Assembly: GCA_001465935.1 (NCBI GenBank)
Contig: LNKV01000070.1
Span: forward strand, 103,947-167,946
Origin: Clarireedia homoeocarpa
Taxonomy: Eukaryota > Ascomycota > Leotiomycetes > Helotiales > Rutstroemiaceae
Reading direction: 5' to 3'
Length of the DNA stretch: 64,000 nt
Shown here: positions 37,792 through 48,831 of the stretch, one piece after another
How positions within the stretch are numbered: position 1 is the first letter of the stretch
Layout of the letters: every line of letters starts with the position of its first letter
Position numbers and translations under genes: made by a program
Notes under the pieces: generated by a model
Told to the model about the DNA's origin: nothing
What the model saw: only the letters and a program-made list of their open reading frames with translations
The model's database searches: none

Positions 37792-37912
37792 ACCACACAC
37801 ACACACACACACGCACACACAAAAACACAAACACGCACACACAAAAACACAAACACGCACACACAAACACGCACACACAAAAACACACACAAAAACACAC
37901 GCAAACACAAAA
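37792..37912. repeat. AC-rich microsatellite
   Basis: A compound CA / CACAAAAACA repeat of about 120 bp; both strands give artefactual low-complexity ORFs. Confidence 0.9.
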
Positions 37913-38469
37913 TAAACCCTAATCCCTCAGGCCAGAAGAAGAAGAAGCCGAAGCCGACTGCCCATAGCACGAATATCACCATCGAGCAAATCTTCTTACC
38001 GGACTAGCCAACCACCATATTTCATCGTCTACTTGTACTGTAGGGGTAGGTAAACTTGCACCAAAGCCATGGATTAAAGAACAACCTCAGGCCGCAAGTA
38101 CGCGCACGCAGTACGAAAGAACTCGCGACAAGACCAGACACCATACACCAGACACCAGACTTTGCCGAGCACCTCCCACCCCACTGCTCAAACCCTAATG
38201 GTTTCCAAAATTCTCCAACTTTCCAACATTTTTCTTAACAAACAAACTCCCATTCATACTTCATACTCCATACTCCCATCGTCTTATCCATCATCTCTTC
38301 ACGCAGAATAAATTTAAATAACTATGTACCCGAGTACCATAGTATGTCCCCGTACTTTGTCAGAGCACAGATGAACTCGACAAACGCACATTACTGGCAG
38401 AAAACTCCACAACCTACGCACCCGCCTTCTTTTCCGACCTCGCACCGCTAATGGAAAAAGATAAAAAAT

Positions 38470-38560
38470 TAAAAATTAAACCAAAAATAAAAATAAAAAT
38501 AAAAATAAAAACAAAAACAAATATATAAATAAAAACAAATATAAAAATAAAAATAAAAAC
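38470..38560. repeat. AAAAAT/AAAAAC microsatellite
   Basis: Compound A-rich repeat (AAATAA, AAACAA units) of about 90 bp. Confidence 0.85.
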
Positions 38561-38771
38561 CACCCAGTTTCAATGACGGCAAGTCTCCCGTCCGTGCTGC
38601 ATGAATCTTTTTTATCTTCCCCAGTCCCAGTCCCAGTCTCAGTCCCTCGCACCCACATGGAAGCCACGTCCACCTTCCACCTTAAAAAACACACCATCAT
38701 CTGCGGGAGATCGTCATAGCTGAAATGCAAATCCTTTTTTTCAATAGCGAGGATTCTTGTTCCTGCATGTT

Positions 38772-38808
38772 GCATTGCAGTTGCAGTTGCAGTTGCAGTT
38801 GCAGTTCA
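38772..38808. repeat. TTGCAG hexanucleotide repeat
   Basis: About six copies of TTGCAG in tandem. Confidence 0.85.
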
Positions 38809-40663
38809 CTGACTGGTTTCTGGGAAAATGTATGTGTGTCCCGACTGTACTGTTCCTTGGCTGTCACTTACTTACAAGCGGACATCGACGATGATGACGT
38901 CGATACCGCCCGCATCCCATCTTTTGCGGCGATCGATTTATAAAAATACTTCAAGATTTCCAAGTTATCGAAATTGGATTTTGTGCATGGTTTTTTTTCG
39001 ATCAGCAAAGTACATTCATTCATTCATTATTAATATTCATGGTTAAGTTAAAGTTAGTTACTGTAAGTTAATGGAATGGAAATCGGAAAAATCTGCATTT
39101 ACTTTACTTTACTTTACTTACCGATGTTGTTCCTGTTCGTTTCTAACTAAGATGAGAGCTGATGAGCTGGATGAACATTTCCAGGATTTGCGCCGCCGCG
39201 GCAGCAGATCCGGTTTCTTGTTTCGTCAATGGCTTGGCGCTTTTGGTATTGGCTCTGTTTTGTTCTGTTTTGTTTAGTTCTATTCTGTACGGAATTGGTC
39301 GACGGTCTAGTATGTATGTATGTGTATGTATGCTGTCACGTCGTTTAGATGGACTGTATGTACTGTACAGGTAGTGCTTGCTGGTTTTGTTACGTCGCCA
39401 GCACTTTCTGCAAGTTGTTCAGCCAAAGTTGACTGTAGAACTATCTGGAGTGAAAGGTCTCGGTGGTGGCAGTCAGTCAGTCAATCGCTTGACGATAGAT
39501 GATAGATAGATAGCATTTAACTATAGGTAGAGTCTTGCAAGAGGAAGTAGCCTGCTTGACTGAATAATGAATATAAATAAATCACTTCGCTTCACTTTTA
39601 TAAATCAATCAATCAATCAACAACTCGCTCAATCCGATTACTCATGTATATCGTACCTAAGACTATATTTACACTTTCCTAAACTTCCCCGGGGTGCAGT
39701 ACAGTCAGTACAAGTAATAATACGTTGCTCGTAAGTTCATTTCTCTTCCTTCCTTGCTCTTCTGTTCTATTTCTTTCGCTTGACTAGTTAGTCTGCTCTA
39801 GTCCAGTCCAGTCTAACATACCCCTTCCTTTCTCCTCTCCTCTCCTCTCCTCTATTCCCTCGCTTGAGAAAAGGGGATGAGGATAGGGATAGATAGGGGT
39901 TGGGCGGTAAATAGATCGATGGATGAGTGAGTGAGTGTATGTATGTATACTGGTAAGAAAGAAGTATAAAGTATAAAGATGCTTAAGTAGTTTAGTTTGA
40001 TTTGATTTTGATTTGATTTTGGTTTTGCTTTGGGATAAGAATAATACGCAAGCAAAGACGGACGGACTACAGTACCAACTCTCGTTGTTATATCGGTATG
40101 CCTAAGTTACCTAGATAGTATCCCTAAGAAGCGTTATTCATTCATTGCTTTCTTCTTCCTATAGGATTCGTAATGAGCGTGAGTATGAGTCACCTCCAAG
40201 AAGATTATCTAAAAACTCCACCAGCGCAACCATCAGTCAGCTTATNCCCCCCCCGATGTAAATTCAGGGAGTTGGATTGCATTGGATTGGATTGGATTCA
40301 GCCTCGGGCATATGAGCTCCTGTACTGTATGTATGTATATATTTCTTGTTTCCCAGTACAGTACTTAGCGGCTAACTTACTGTACTGTACTGTACCTTGT
40401 CGGATCTCCAATGAACGACACCTCGCCTGAAGCCATCTTCTAGTGGGAATAACGAGAAGCGGGATTATCAGAGTCCATGGGTACCTGGAGATTTGTTTCA
40501 TGGAATATAGATTGGTAATCAAAGAGTTTGAAATGGGCTAGGAGCTGAGTTCTTGTGGTTAATCGGGTGTATGTATGTATGTATGGGCTAATAGGTATAT
40601 ATATATATATATATGTCTTGTGATGAAGAGACTAACTGCAAAATTGTGGATGCGTGTAAGAAG

Positions 40664-40880
40664 TGTGACGACCCGTACCGATTGTACCTGAGTCGTACAC
40701 GTAGTTACACATGTAGCTGCATATAGCCAGCCCGAATGCCACTTCACTAAGGGCATCGCTAAGCTTAGCCCTAGGGCCTATGGTTCTATATAAGGCTCCT
40801 TCTTCTTCCTGTATATAGCTTTAGTTCGGTAGTTCAATATTCTAAGGTCATTCAGCACTTTTACTGGTGGGTTCGTCACA
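40664..40880 (+). mobile_element. Solo LTR, copy A (217 bp)
   Basis: The unit starts TGTGACGA and ends TCGTCACA, giving the short inverted termini of an LTR. It contains a TATATAAGG promoter-like box and is homologous over about 185 bp to an inverted copy at 45125-45310. Flanking 5-mers are AGAAG and GGAAG, a possible target duplication with one change. No internal retrotransposon sequence adjoins it, so it is best read as a solo LTR; the superfamily is not determined. Confidence 0.7.
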
Positions 40881-42955
40881 GGAAGTAGAGTTTTGCAAGA
40901 GCTTTTTTAGCAAGATGAGTGCGGTTTTAAAAGCTGCTACGGTGTAGTTGTCGGCACTTGATGATGACGATGGAAGGTGGATAGGATTTTGTCTTCCACG
41001 GGCTATCGGGATACGATGAAGGAGGATTATAGCCGTGTTTTTGGTTATATGTGCAAGTGGAAGATTCGGGTCCAGAAACTCCGTCGTCATTAATCTAGAT
41101 GCTTCCCGTCATTTCGGTAGTGGAAATGTCTTCCATCTAAAGCGGTGAGGTGATGAGCATTCAATTATTTGTAACGAGGCGAGGCGAGGCTCAACCCCAG
41201 CTTCTCGAGAGCAAGGCCTTCTCCTTCTCTAAGCGGAGCTTAGGGAGTTGGTTTTCATCATTCTGGTAGATAATTAAGCCTCGCGGATCGATCTCCATGG
41301 ATCATGCGTAGTGTTGAGGACTGTGTGTCATGAGTCTACATAGTTTTATAATAGGGCTGTGGTCGTGTTGCATCCATTTTCTGAAAGTCGCAGCGGCAGG
41401 TAGTGAATTGGTTTCTTTGTTGCAATTTGGTTTATTGTTTTTTAAGTCTGTATCTCATTCAAACCTTGAGATGTAGAAGCGGCAGTTATATTGTCCTTTT
41501 TGACTGGCATTTCATGGACCCCAATCAGTTGCCCGCCTCTGAGAGTATGAGTCTGTAGATTCAGAACGTTGAAACCGTAGCAGCCTGTCAGTTCATGGAA
41601 TCGATTCCGTACAGGTGCAGGAGTACTACGGAACAATGTTTATTTCCGAATGACGCTCCGCTGGCTCTCCGAGGGCCACTGCCGTGGAGGCCGACTAGTA
41701 TTATCTAGGTTAGTCTCCTGTAGAATCTTCCCTATACCTGCAGATATAGCCTCGCAAAGTTCTTGTGATACGGTAGTGCCACGAATTGAGATCCAATCAA
41801 CACAGCCTTACCCTTCACACAAATTTGTGGTCTCTGGCGCTCAACCATCTACAAATCAAATGTTCCAAAAGTATTGATGTCCCAAAGACTCGCACGCTGT
41901 GAGCCGATGAGACGCACCTAAACATGTCAAGTTGTCAATGGGGTTGAGTGATGTGAGCTCTCAGGTCTGCTACTCGAGCTACTGCTTTAGATATGGCTTA
42001 CCTACCCTAGCCTCCACCCTACTATCAAAGCACTGCACAACGATGAAGACGTTGTCCATAAGGGTATTCCAAAACGTGATGCACATAATATAGTGAATAA
42101 CATTCTCATCCATTCTAGACATCTTGAGAAAATCTTTGTTGGTTAAGTTCAGCTAGCAGTCCTCGAGGACTCTAGGCAACCAAGGTCAACGCCGATGGCA
42201 TGTAGTCTAATAGCACGTGTGTGCCTCCTTTTCCTCTACCGCATGTGCATGGTAGCAAACTTTGAATCTCCTTCCTTCTAAAACTATAGAAGTGACGCCA
42301 CTTCTAGAGAAGTGACTATGAGGGCTTATATGGCTCTTACAAAAACCTTCTTGCCAAAACATCAATTGATATTGGCGCTTTATGATTCGGTATCATTATA
42401 CTTTGAACGACTGTTTGATCATAATCTGAGTTCGAGACGAACCTCCCTGTTGTAATCTTGGCAGTTTCTGACAATCGATGCATTTCTTTAATTCAACCCG
42501 TTTGCCGGGCCGCTGTCAAAAGTATCTTTCGATACTCATAGCACCCACATTCCCTCGTACGACACTTTTTCCGATTTTAATCCATCCTGAAATCCCGAGA
42601 ATACCAGAATGCGGAGGATTGTATACCCACCAATGTGGTGGCTTGATCCTAGAACAACGCCAGTCCATGACCCTCTTTTAATCAAATATAATTTATATTC
42701 GGTATATCACGTTTCATGTTTCAACTTACACCTACAGAGCACCAGGTAGCTGCTCTCTGCGCGAAGAAAGACATTAGATGCCCCGCGCATTTTCCATTCG
42801 TTTTGATGTTGGACTGCCTGCAAATGAAGCTTCGGCAATGGAACACTCAAAACAACTTGAGGCCGGAATTTAACTTCCATAGATATATATTCATGGAAGA
42901 GAGGACTCCTACCCGAGTTTGGTAATGGGAAAATTGCTCTTCTCCCTTTTCTGCG
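40881..42955. other. Intergenic, no gene recognised
   Basis: Two kilobases between the solo LTR and the alginate-lyase pseudogene. ORFs of up to about 80 codons have no recognisable domain. It contains the second copy of the short near-palindrome (42290-42316). Confidence 0.5.
42290..42316. repeat. Short near-palindromic repeat, partner of 5791-5816
   Basis: AAGTGACGCCACTTCT followed by AGAGAAGTGAC, the inverted counterpart of the block at 5791-5816 with one indel. Confidence 0.45.
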
Positions 42956-44326
42956 ATGTATCTACAACTTCTTTGCCTCAGTTTTCTAGTGTTTGTTGTT
43001 AATAGTTCAGCTCCTCGACATCATTCTGACTCAAAGTCCTATTCAAATCATCCTTACTCAAACCACCCTCGTTCTACTTCCTCTTACTCAAAATTTTCTC
43101 ACCCGGGCCTTTGACATATATCTGATGACTTCATACGAATCTCAGCAAAAGTCAACGCCAGTGCCGAACCATGGATAAGTGGCTGGACCAAACTTACCTC
43201 TAATCCCCACGCAGCATCTACCTATGTTGCATCTCCCCAAGCAACCATCTTCCGTGGCACTCAAAAAGACCATCCAGAGAACTACTCCCATCTTTTCAAA
43301 GACGCAGCAGCAGCCTATGCCCTCGCTCTTCGCTGGAAGATACCCGGTTTCACCGCCTACGCCGACACAGCAAAAGGTATTCTCGACAGATGGTGTGAAA
43401 ACTCCAAAAGTGACAATTTGGGCTTATATTTGGTTTCACAGCTGGTCTAAGACACTGAAAACTATAAATGGAACATCCGACAAATATCTCGCGTCTGGCT
43501 TTTATAGCTACCAGCTTGCCAATGCCGCCGAGATCTTACACGCATATCCTGCATGGCCGGCGAGTAACTTTACTATACTAGTTCACATGCTAAACACGGT
43601 ATTCTACCCCATGAACCACCAATTTTTGGTCGAGCATAACGACGCGGCAATTGATCATTACTGGGCTAACTGGGATCTTTGCAACATCGCTAGTATGCAG
43701 GCAATTGGTACTTTGTGAGAATCACACAATTTACAACGAAGCTGTGGATTACTTCAAGAACGGGACTGGTAATGGCGCGGTTGATAAGATGATTTGGACC
43801 GAGCATATAGAAGAAGGCTCTGGGAAGAGGTTAGGTCAAGGTCAAGAAGCCGGACGTGATCAGGGACACGAGACGTTGGATTTTTCGCTCCTGGGTGTTA
43901 TTGCCCAGCAGTCATTTAATCAAGGTGATGATCTGTTTGCGTACTTCGATAATCGTATCCTCGCTGGGTATCAATCTATCTATCTTCATATCGATCTATT
44001 TCTATCTAATCATTTCTCATAGGTCTGAATATGTATCCAAATACAATCTCAACTACAGTGTCCCTTACACAACTTACAATAACAGCGATGTCATACAAAC
44101 GGTAATCAGCAACGCAAGTCGCTGAATGATCTGTCCTTCGTGGGAACTTTTATATGCGGGTTAAGGCATTCGGAAGGGATTGAACGCTTCATAGACGGGG
44201 GAGATGCGTGATTGGGTTGTTCAGAATGGAAACGGATCGGAAGTCGGTGGAGGTAATTATGGTCCTAATGGTGGAGGATATGATCAGCTAGGTTATGGGA
44301 CGCTGTTATATCGCCTTGATGAATAA
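42956..44326 (+). pseudogene. Alginate-lyase-family (PF05426-like) pseudogene
   Basis: It starts at ATG 42956 with a signal peptide (MYLQLLCLSFLVFVVNSSA). The enzyme core follows: AEPWISGWTKLTSNPHA, then after a 49-nt intron (43393-43441) SDKYLASGFYSYQLANAAEI, FYPMNHQFLVEHNDAAIDHY, WANWDLCNIASMQAIG. The core continues with NEAVDYFKNGTGNGAVDK and AGRDQGHETLDFSLLGVIAQ, a second intron (43968-44022), KYNLNYSVPYTTYNNSD and GYDQLGYGTLLY. Breaks: an in-frame TGA at 43112-43114, a frame shift near 43704, and stops at 44123 (TGA), 44162 (TAA) and 44192 (TAG). Members are secreted polysaccharide lyases with an alpha/alpha toroid. Intact splice signals and conserved core residues point to recent loss. 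Confidence 0.82.
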
Positions 44327-45124
44327 AGATTTGAATCTCACAGTAAGGGTTTCTCACACTTTGTTCGGGTAAAGAGTAGAAACTTACCACCTGGTGCTGG
44401 GTCACATCTGGGCATGAATCTACTAAACCATATTATGGATGTATTGGTGTATGAAGGTGGGATATATGCCTTCTAATACTAAGTATCGACTATCAGATTA
44501 GCAGACAAACTCAGATTAATACTGCAAGCTTCCACATACCAACACAAGCCAATCTTTTGCTGCTGTTTACACGTGTTCTGCAAGTCTCCGTTTGAGTTAT
44601 GGCCTACATGTGACAGTATCTACTGTTTTCCGAATATAGACAGGAGAAAATCAAGTCCGATAGACAAGGAAATAAACAAAAACCTCTTTCCTCAGAATAC
44701 TTCATATCACTAATATACTTTCTCTGTGTTTCCCAAACACTGCAACATCCTGAGTTCTCTTTCCATCTTGCTCGAAGTTCGAAGAAGACCAGAACGGGGA
44801 AATGAAAAGTGCAACTGACGAGCCACCATATTAGTCGTCCATAGTATGTCCGGCAGAAAAAAAGGCTTAATAGTAATCCAGCCTATTTCCATCGGAAACA
44901 GAACTCAAATCGAGGGCTACTGCTATGCTGAGAACTCTCTCGCCTCATAACAGAAGAAGAAATAATAGAAAACAGGACATGCGTTGAGCCCGGACGGCAG
45001 GTCTGCCATAAGATCTCAACTCCATGAATCTTCGTTCCTTAATTCCGTCGTTCATGGCATTTCTGACGCGAGCGACGTCGCGGTGATGAGCGTTCAACCC
45101 AATATTCACCAATTGTGCCCAGAG
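44327..45124. other. Intergenic, no gene recognised
   Basis: About 800 bp between the lyase pseudogene and the inverted LTR. Only short ORFs without recognisable features. Confidence 0.55.
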
Positions 45125-45310
45125 TGTGACGAGACCACTAGTAAAAGTGCTGAATGACCTTAGAATATTGAACTAAAGAGCTAAGACTATTTACAAGAAA
45201 AAAGAGAAGCCTTATATAGACCAGAGGGCCCTAGGCCTAAACTTAGCGATATCCTTAGTAAAGGGGTATCCGGGCCGGCTATATATATATAGTTACGTGT
45301 ACGACTCAGG
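45125..45310 (-). mobile_element. Solo LTR, copy B, inverted and 5'-truncated
   Basis: The reverse complement matches copy A (40664-40880) from its TCGTCACA end through the TATATAAGG box to the TGAGTCGTACACGTA segment; about 25 bp of the other terminus are missing or diverged. Many differences are C/T or G/A, as expected after RIP. Orientation is opposite to copy A, so the two are not the LTR pair of one element. Confidence 0.7.
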
Positions 45311-45878
45311 ATAAGAAACTAAGATATCTAAGACTATATAAGATTTTAGATAACTGTTATCAATTTCTCTAGTATTTTCGAATATATTTTAGTATTTCTC
45401 GGATTATTTTCGGTATCTTTATTATTTATAAGAATAAATATAAATTGTAGTATAATGGACTTCGATTCTAGTATTTACTTTGTATACTCTCTTGAAGCTC
45501 ACACTTAAATCAGCGCTAGGCTGAATAAAGTTAGTATCGCTTTTTGTTATCATCTATATAGCCTTATATCAGTAACTACTACTTTTAACCTGAGGTTTGT
45601 CTTTCGTTTACCCCGCACGAATTATTTATATTCTTTCTACCTTTACGAAGTACAATCGCTTGCAAAATCGGCTTCGCGTCTTTCTCACTTGAAAGTAATG
45701 TAAGCACAGTTATTTGCGCGGCTGTAGTTGCTGATATTGCTATAAGCATATGGCTGTAATTTGTAAGTGTGGCTAGGATATATCGCGCATCTCGCCTGTT
45801 CAATTCAGCCCATCAAACCTTGCTGTATCTAACACCCTTCCACTTGCTCCCGCTTGTTGAAAATTAAGTTATGTGCCC
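45311..45878. other. AT-rich stretch upstream of the protease gene
   Basis: 45311-45560 is AT-rich with few CpA/TpG steps, resembling RIP-affected DNA next to the LTR remnant. 45585-45803 has a minus-strand ORF of 72 codons that I do not recognise. The promoter of the DUF7580/S8 gene must lie here. Confidence 0.45.
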
Positions 45879-48804
45879 ATGATGGAGTTTATGATGGAAC
45901 TTGAGGACCCGCTAGACCTCGCACAGGTCGCTATTATGCGGGTTGCAGACATTGCCTCGTTGCTAGGTGTGAGGCGGAAACGGCCGATATGCGGTCGACT
46001 AGGCGCGGAGCTGCTGCTAGTTGTGGATCACTTGAACACCGTCAGCTTGGACCAGGAGGAGTTGCTGCGGGTACGCATCTCGAAATTATTAAGAGATGTT
46101 GAAAAAATTTGTAGCGTAAGTAACTAGGCAAGCAGCTTCTGGTTGTCTTCCACCGAAATGCCTTGTCATGCGTGGAAGCTAAAATCCTCTGATGTCGCCG
46201 CCGCGACCTAGAATATACCACGTAGTTCTCATGATCGACCAGTTGAGTGCTAATTAAAGTATTAGTGGCCTCAAAAAACATCAATATTTGGCAATCCACT
46301 CCTGGAAGCCATATCACATGCGACACCGGGCTCATCACTGTACAACAAGTCCCAGGAGGCGATCCAGCAGGGACTCGCGAATATCACATCTGGGACTGGC
46401 GTCGCGGCAGAGAATGCTATCCTCCATATCCAGAGATTCATGAAGTCGAAAAACACAAAGCATGAAGCTGGCCAGGACATTACCACGAAGAGGAACATCC
46501 CCGCCGACTATCCAAGCGACATCAACATACTTGCCTATAAAGTCTTGCAAGAACATATGTGTTGTACCTGCAATGAAGGATCTGTGCAAAAGCTACCCCG
46601 GAGGCATTTAGCCCAGCTGCTGCTGCAGCCGTCTTCACACAAAATCTCTTACCACGGCCAAGTACAATTTGACATTCTGTTCTCCTCCAGGCCATTCTGG
46701 AATGAATCTTATTTAGGCCGCTGGCAAGACGTGCAATTACTTGTGCCGCAGTAAATTTTCTCAAGACCTATGGTAGCATAGCCAGAGCTAACAGACACTA
46801 TAGGGCTAAGAAGGGGACAAAGAGACGTGCTAGATTCTCTGATGAACACATTAGCAGCCCACCACTTCAATCCTCACAGAAACTAAAACAAGTCGCTGAG
46901 GGCAAATTCTGTGATCTCATCAGCTTGGATGCGAACTCGCGCATCTGTCTCACAATCCAAGATGACAAACTCCATAAGTCCGGCTTCGAACCTGTAAAGC
47001 AGATAGTCGAGCACCTCCCTGGTATCTCGCTCGCTGATATTCTAAATAACTACCACCTTACGGCCAGGATGAAGCTCACGCTAGCCTACATTCTTGCACA
47101 GTCCGTCTGGCAGTATTATGACTCAGACTGGATGAAGACAACATGGACGAGCAAGACGATACATTTCATGAAAGAGGGTAAGGTCAATAGCCCCAGCAAA
47201 CAAGGGTATTTGTATGCGTGGAAGCCCTACCTTTCTGTTCAGTTTGGTGATGCGAATTTCGAGACAAGTGAATTCAGTAACATCGATGGCGAGATACACC
47301 ACTACCCAAGAGTTCGAGCGCTCGGGATCATGCTGGTCGAAATCGGCGTGGGATCACCGCTTCACAGCAGTGATCAAGAGCATCAAGGCCAGCCACTAGC
47401 TGCGAAGATCAACGAGGACTTTCTATTGGCTACGCAGTACTCAAAGGACGAGTGGCGTTGGAAAGATTGTGATTATCCTAAGTACTTAAGCGCGGTTAAC
47501 AATTGTTTGGACCTTGGGATATTTGCCTCAGCGCCCTATATTGGTGGGCTGAGTGAAAAAGAGGACGCAGAGGGTCTCAAGCAGCGGAGGAATATCTTGT
47601 ACGACAAGGTTGTTTTTCCGTTGGAGGAGGTGCTGCAGGGGACTGGGTGGATGGAACAATTGACGACAATTGGTCCTCTAGAGACTCCCATCAAAAGTTT
47701 CAGTACACAGCTCATTGCCGAAAATCCCTCTACTACTGACATGCTACTTCCACCACCGAATCAGAAAGCCGCCAAGAAAACTAGAACGAAGAGTGAAAAG
47801 GCTGCGATAAACTGGCTCTCGCGGATGCAGCGTCTAAACGAGGAGCTGGTCAGCAGAAACTCGCCAATGGAACAGAATAATTCTCCCGCACCTGTCCGGA
47901 TTGCTGTGCTAGATACCGGATACGATGACTGTGCCATATTTACCTTCCAACAGGACAATCAGTATCGACTCAAAGGATGGAAGGACTGGGTCGACCAGTC
48001 CGACCAGCCAAAGGATTGTCATGGACATGGCACTCATTTGGTATCTTTAGTTATGAAAATTGCGCCAAAAGCACATATGTATATAGCGCGTGTCGCTAAA
48101 AGTCCTGGTGATCTCTTGACCTCCAGCGAGAATGTCGCAAAGGTATCGTATTAGACCTGTTGGATCAATGCTGGGCTGTTATGCTGACTAGCGCTCAGGC
48201 GATTTCCTGGGCGAGTACAGAGTGGAAAACAGACATAATTTTAATGTCATTTGGATACATAGAGGAGCAGCAATGTATCAGCAGAGCTATCCGTAAAGCT
48301 TTGTATGAACGCGATGACTCCATCCTCCTTTTTGCGGCGGCTTCAAACTCTGGGGCAAACGACAAAGAGATGTTTCCCGCAAGACACGACTCCGTCATCT
48401 CCATCCGCGGCACCAATTCAGATGGTGACTTTCAAGATTTTAACCCCCCTCGCAACCAGAATGAAGAGTCAACGGTCGGCACTCTGGGCGTAGACGTCCC
48501 GTCTGCATGGCTGAACAATCACGACGACGAAGTCTACAAGTCTGGCACCTCGGTCGCAGCTGCAGTGGCGGCGGGTATAGCAGGCACTTTACTGAGTTAT
48601 GTAGATGGCAAATCGAAAGAAAGTACATTCCAAGACGTAAACAAAAAGCTGCGGACACGGCACGGAATGCAGGCAGTTTTCAGAGCTCTTGCCACACGTA
48701 CACAGAAGGAGCGTTGTTTGTATTTGGCACCATGGAGGCTCATGGGCCAGTCTGACGAAGGACGATGGGCAATTTTGGTGGCCGCACTATTTGATATATC
48801 TTGA
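45879..48804 (+). CDS. DUF7580 plus subtilisin-like (S8) serine protease, HET-Q2-like architecture
   Basis: Exon 1 is 45879-46115 (GTAAGT donor), exon 2 starts at 46266, and the last exon is 48199-48804 after a 56-nt intron (48143-48198). ATG 45879 is the first ATG. The N-terminal part is helical. A DUF7580-like region follows (KLKQVAEGKFCDLISLD, DWMKTTWTSKTIHF, PRVRALGIMLVEIGVGSP). The C-terminal S8 domain carries all catalytic residues: Asp in VLDTGYD (47912), His in GHGTH (48026), Asn in AAASNSG, Ser in SGTSVAAA (48541). There is no signal peptide, so it should act in the cytosol. One problem: exon 2 reaches a TAA at 46752-46754 while the catalytic part is one base out of frame. Only implausibly short introns (26 or 35 nt) would bridge this, so a 1-bp lesion or sequence error is likely. 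It is convergent with the gasdermin-like gene, 27 bp away. Confidence 0.78.
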
Positions 48805-48831
48805 CACCTAGGGTAATTTGTGGTTGATTCC

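Larger units (their letters stand above)
34626..40663. other. 6-kb gene-free, simple-repeat-rich region
   Basis: No gene was recognised. Many microsatellites occur: GGTGTG near 35450-35495, GGAAGGTC near 35540-35572, AACAAGAG/AGAAGGGG near 35890-35955, TTTCACGCA at 36776-36890, CTTCATCCC near 37425-37490, AC-rich at 37792-37912, A4-5T at about 38470-38560, TTGCAG at 38772-38808. Short ORFs translate these repeats. An ambiguous base followed by a C8 run (40246-40254) marks uncertain sequence. Confidence 0.65.

Noticed and set aside
37795..37912. CRISPR-like spaced repeat
   Set aside because: It is an AC microsatellite without unique spacers, and the genome is eukaryotic.
37399..38007. Plus-strand ORF of 202 codons with Ser-Pro and Thr-His repeats
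   Set aside because: Translation of the CTTCATCCC and AC microsatellites.
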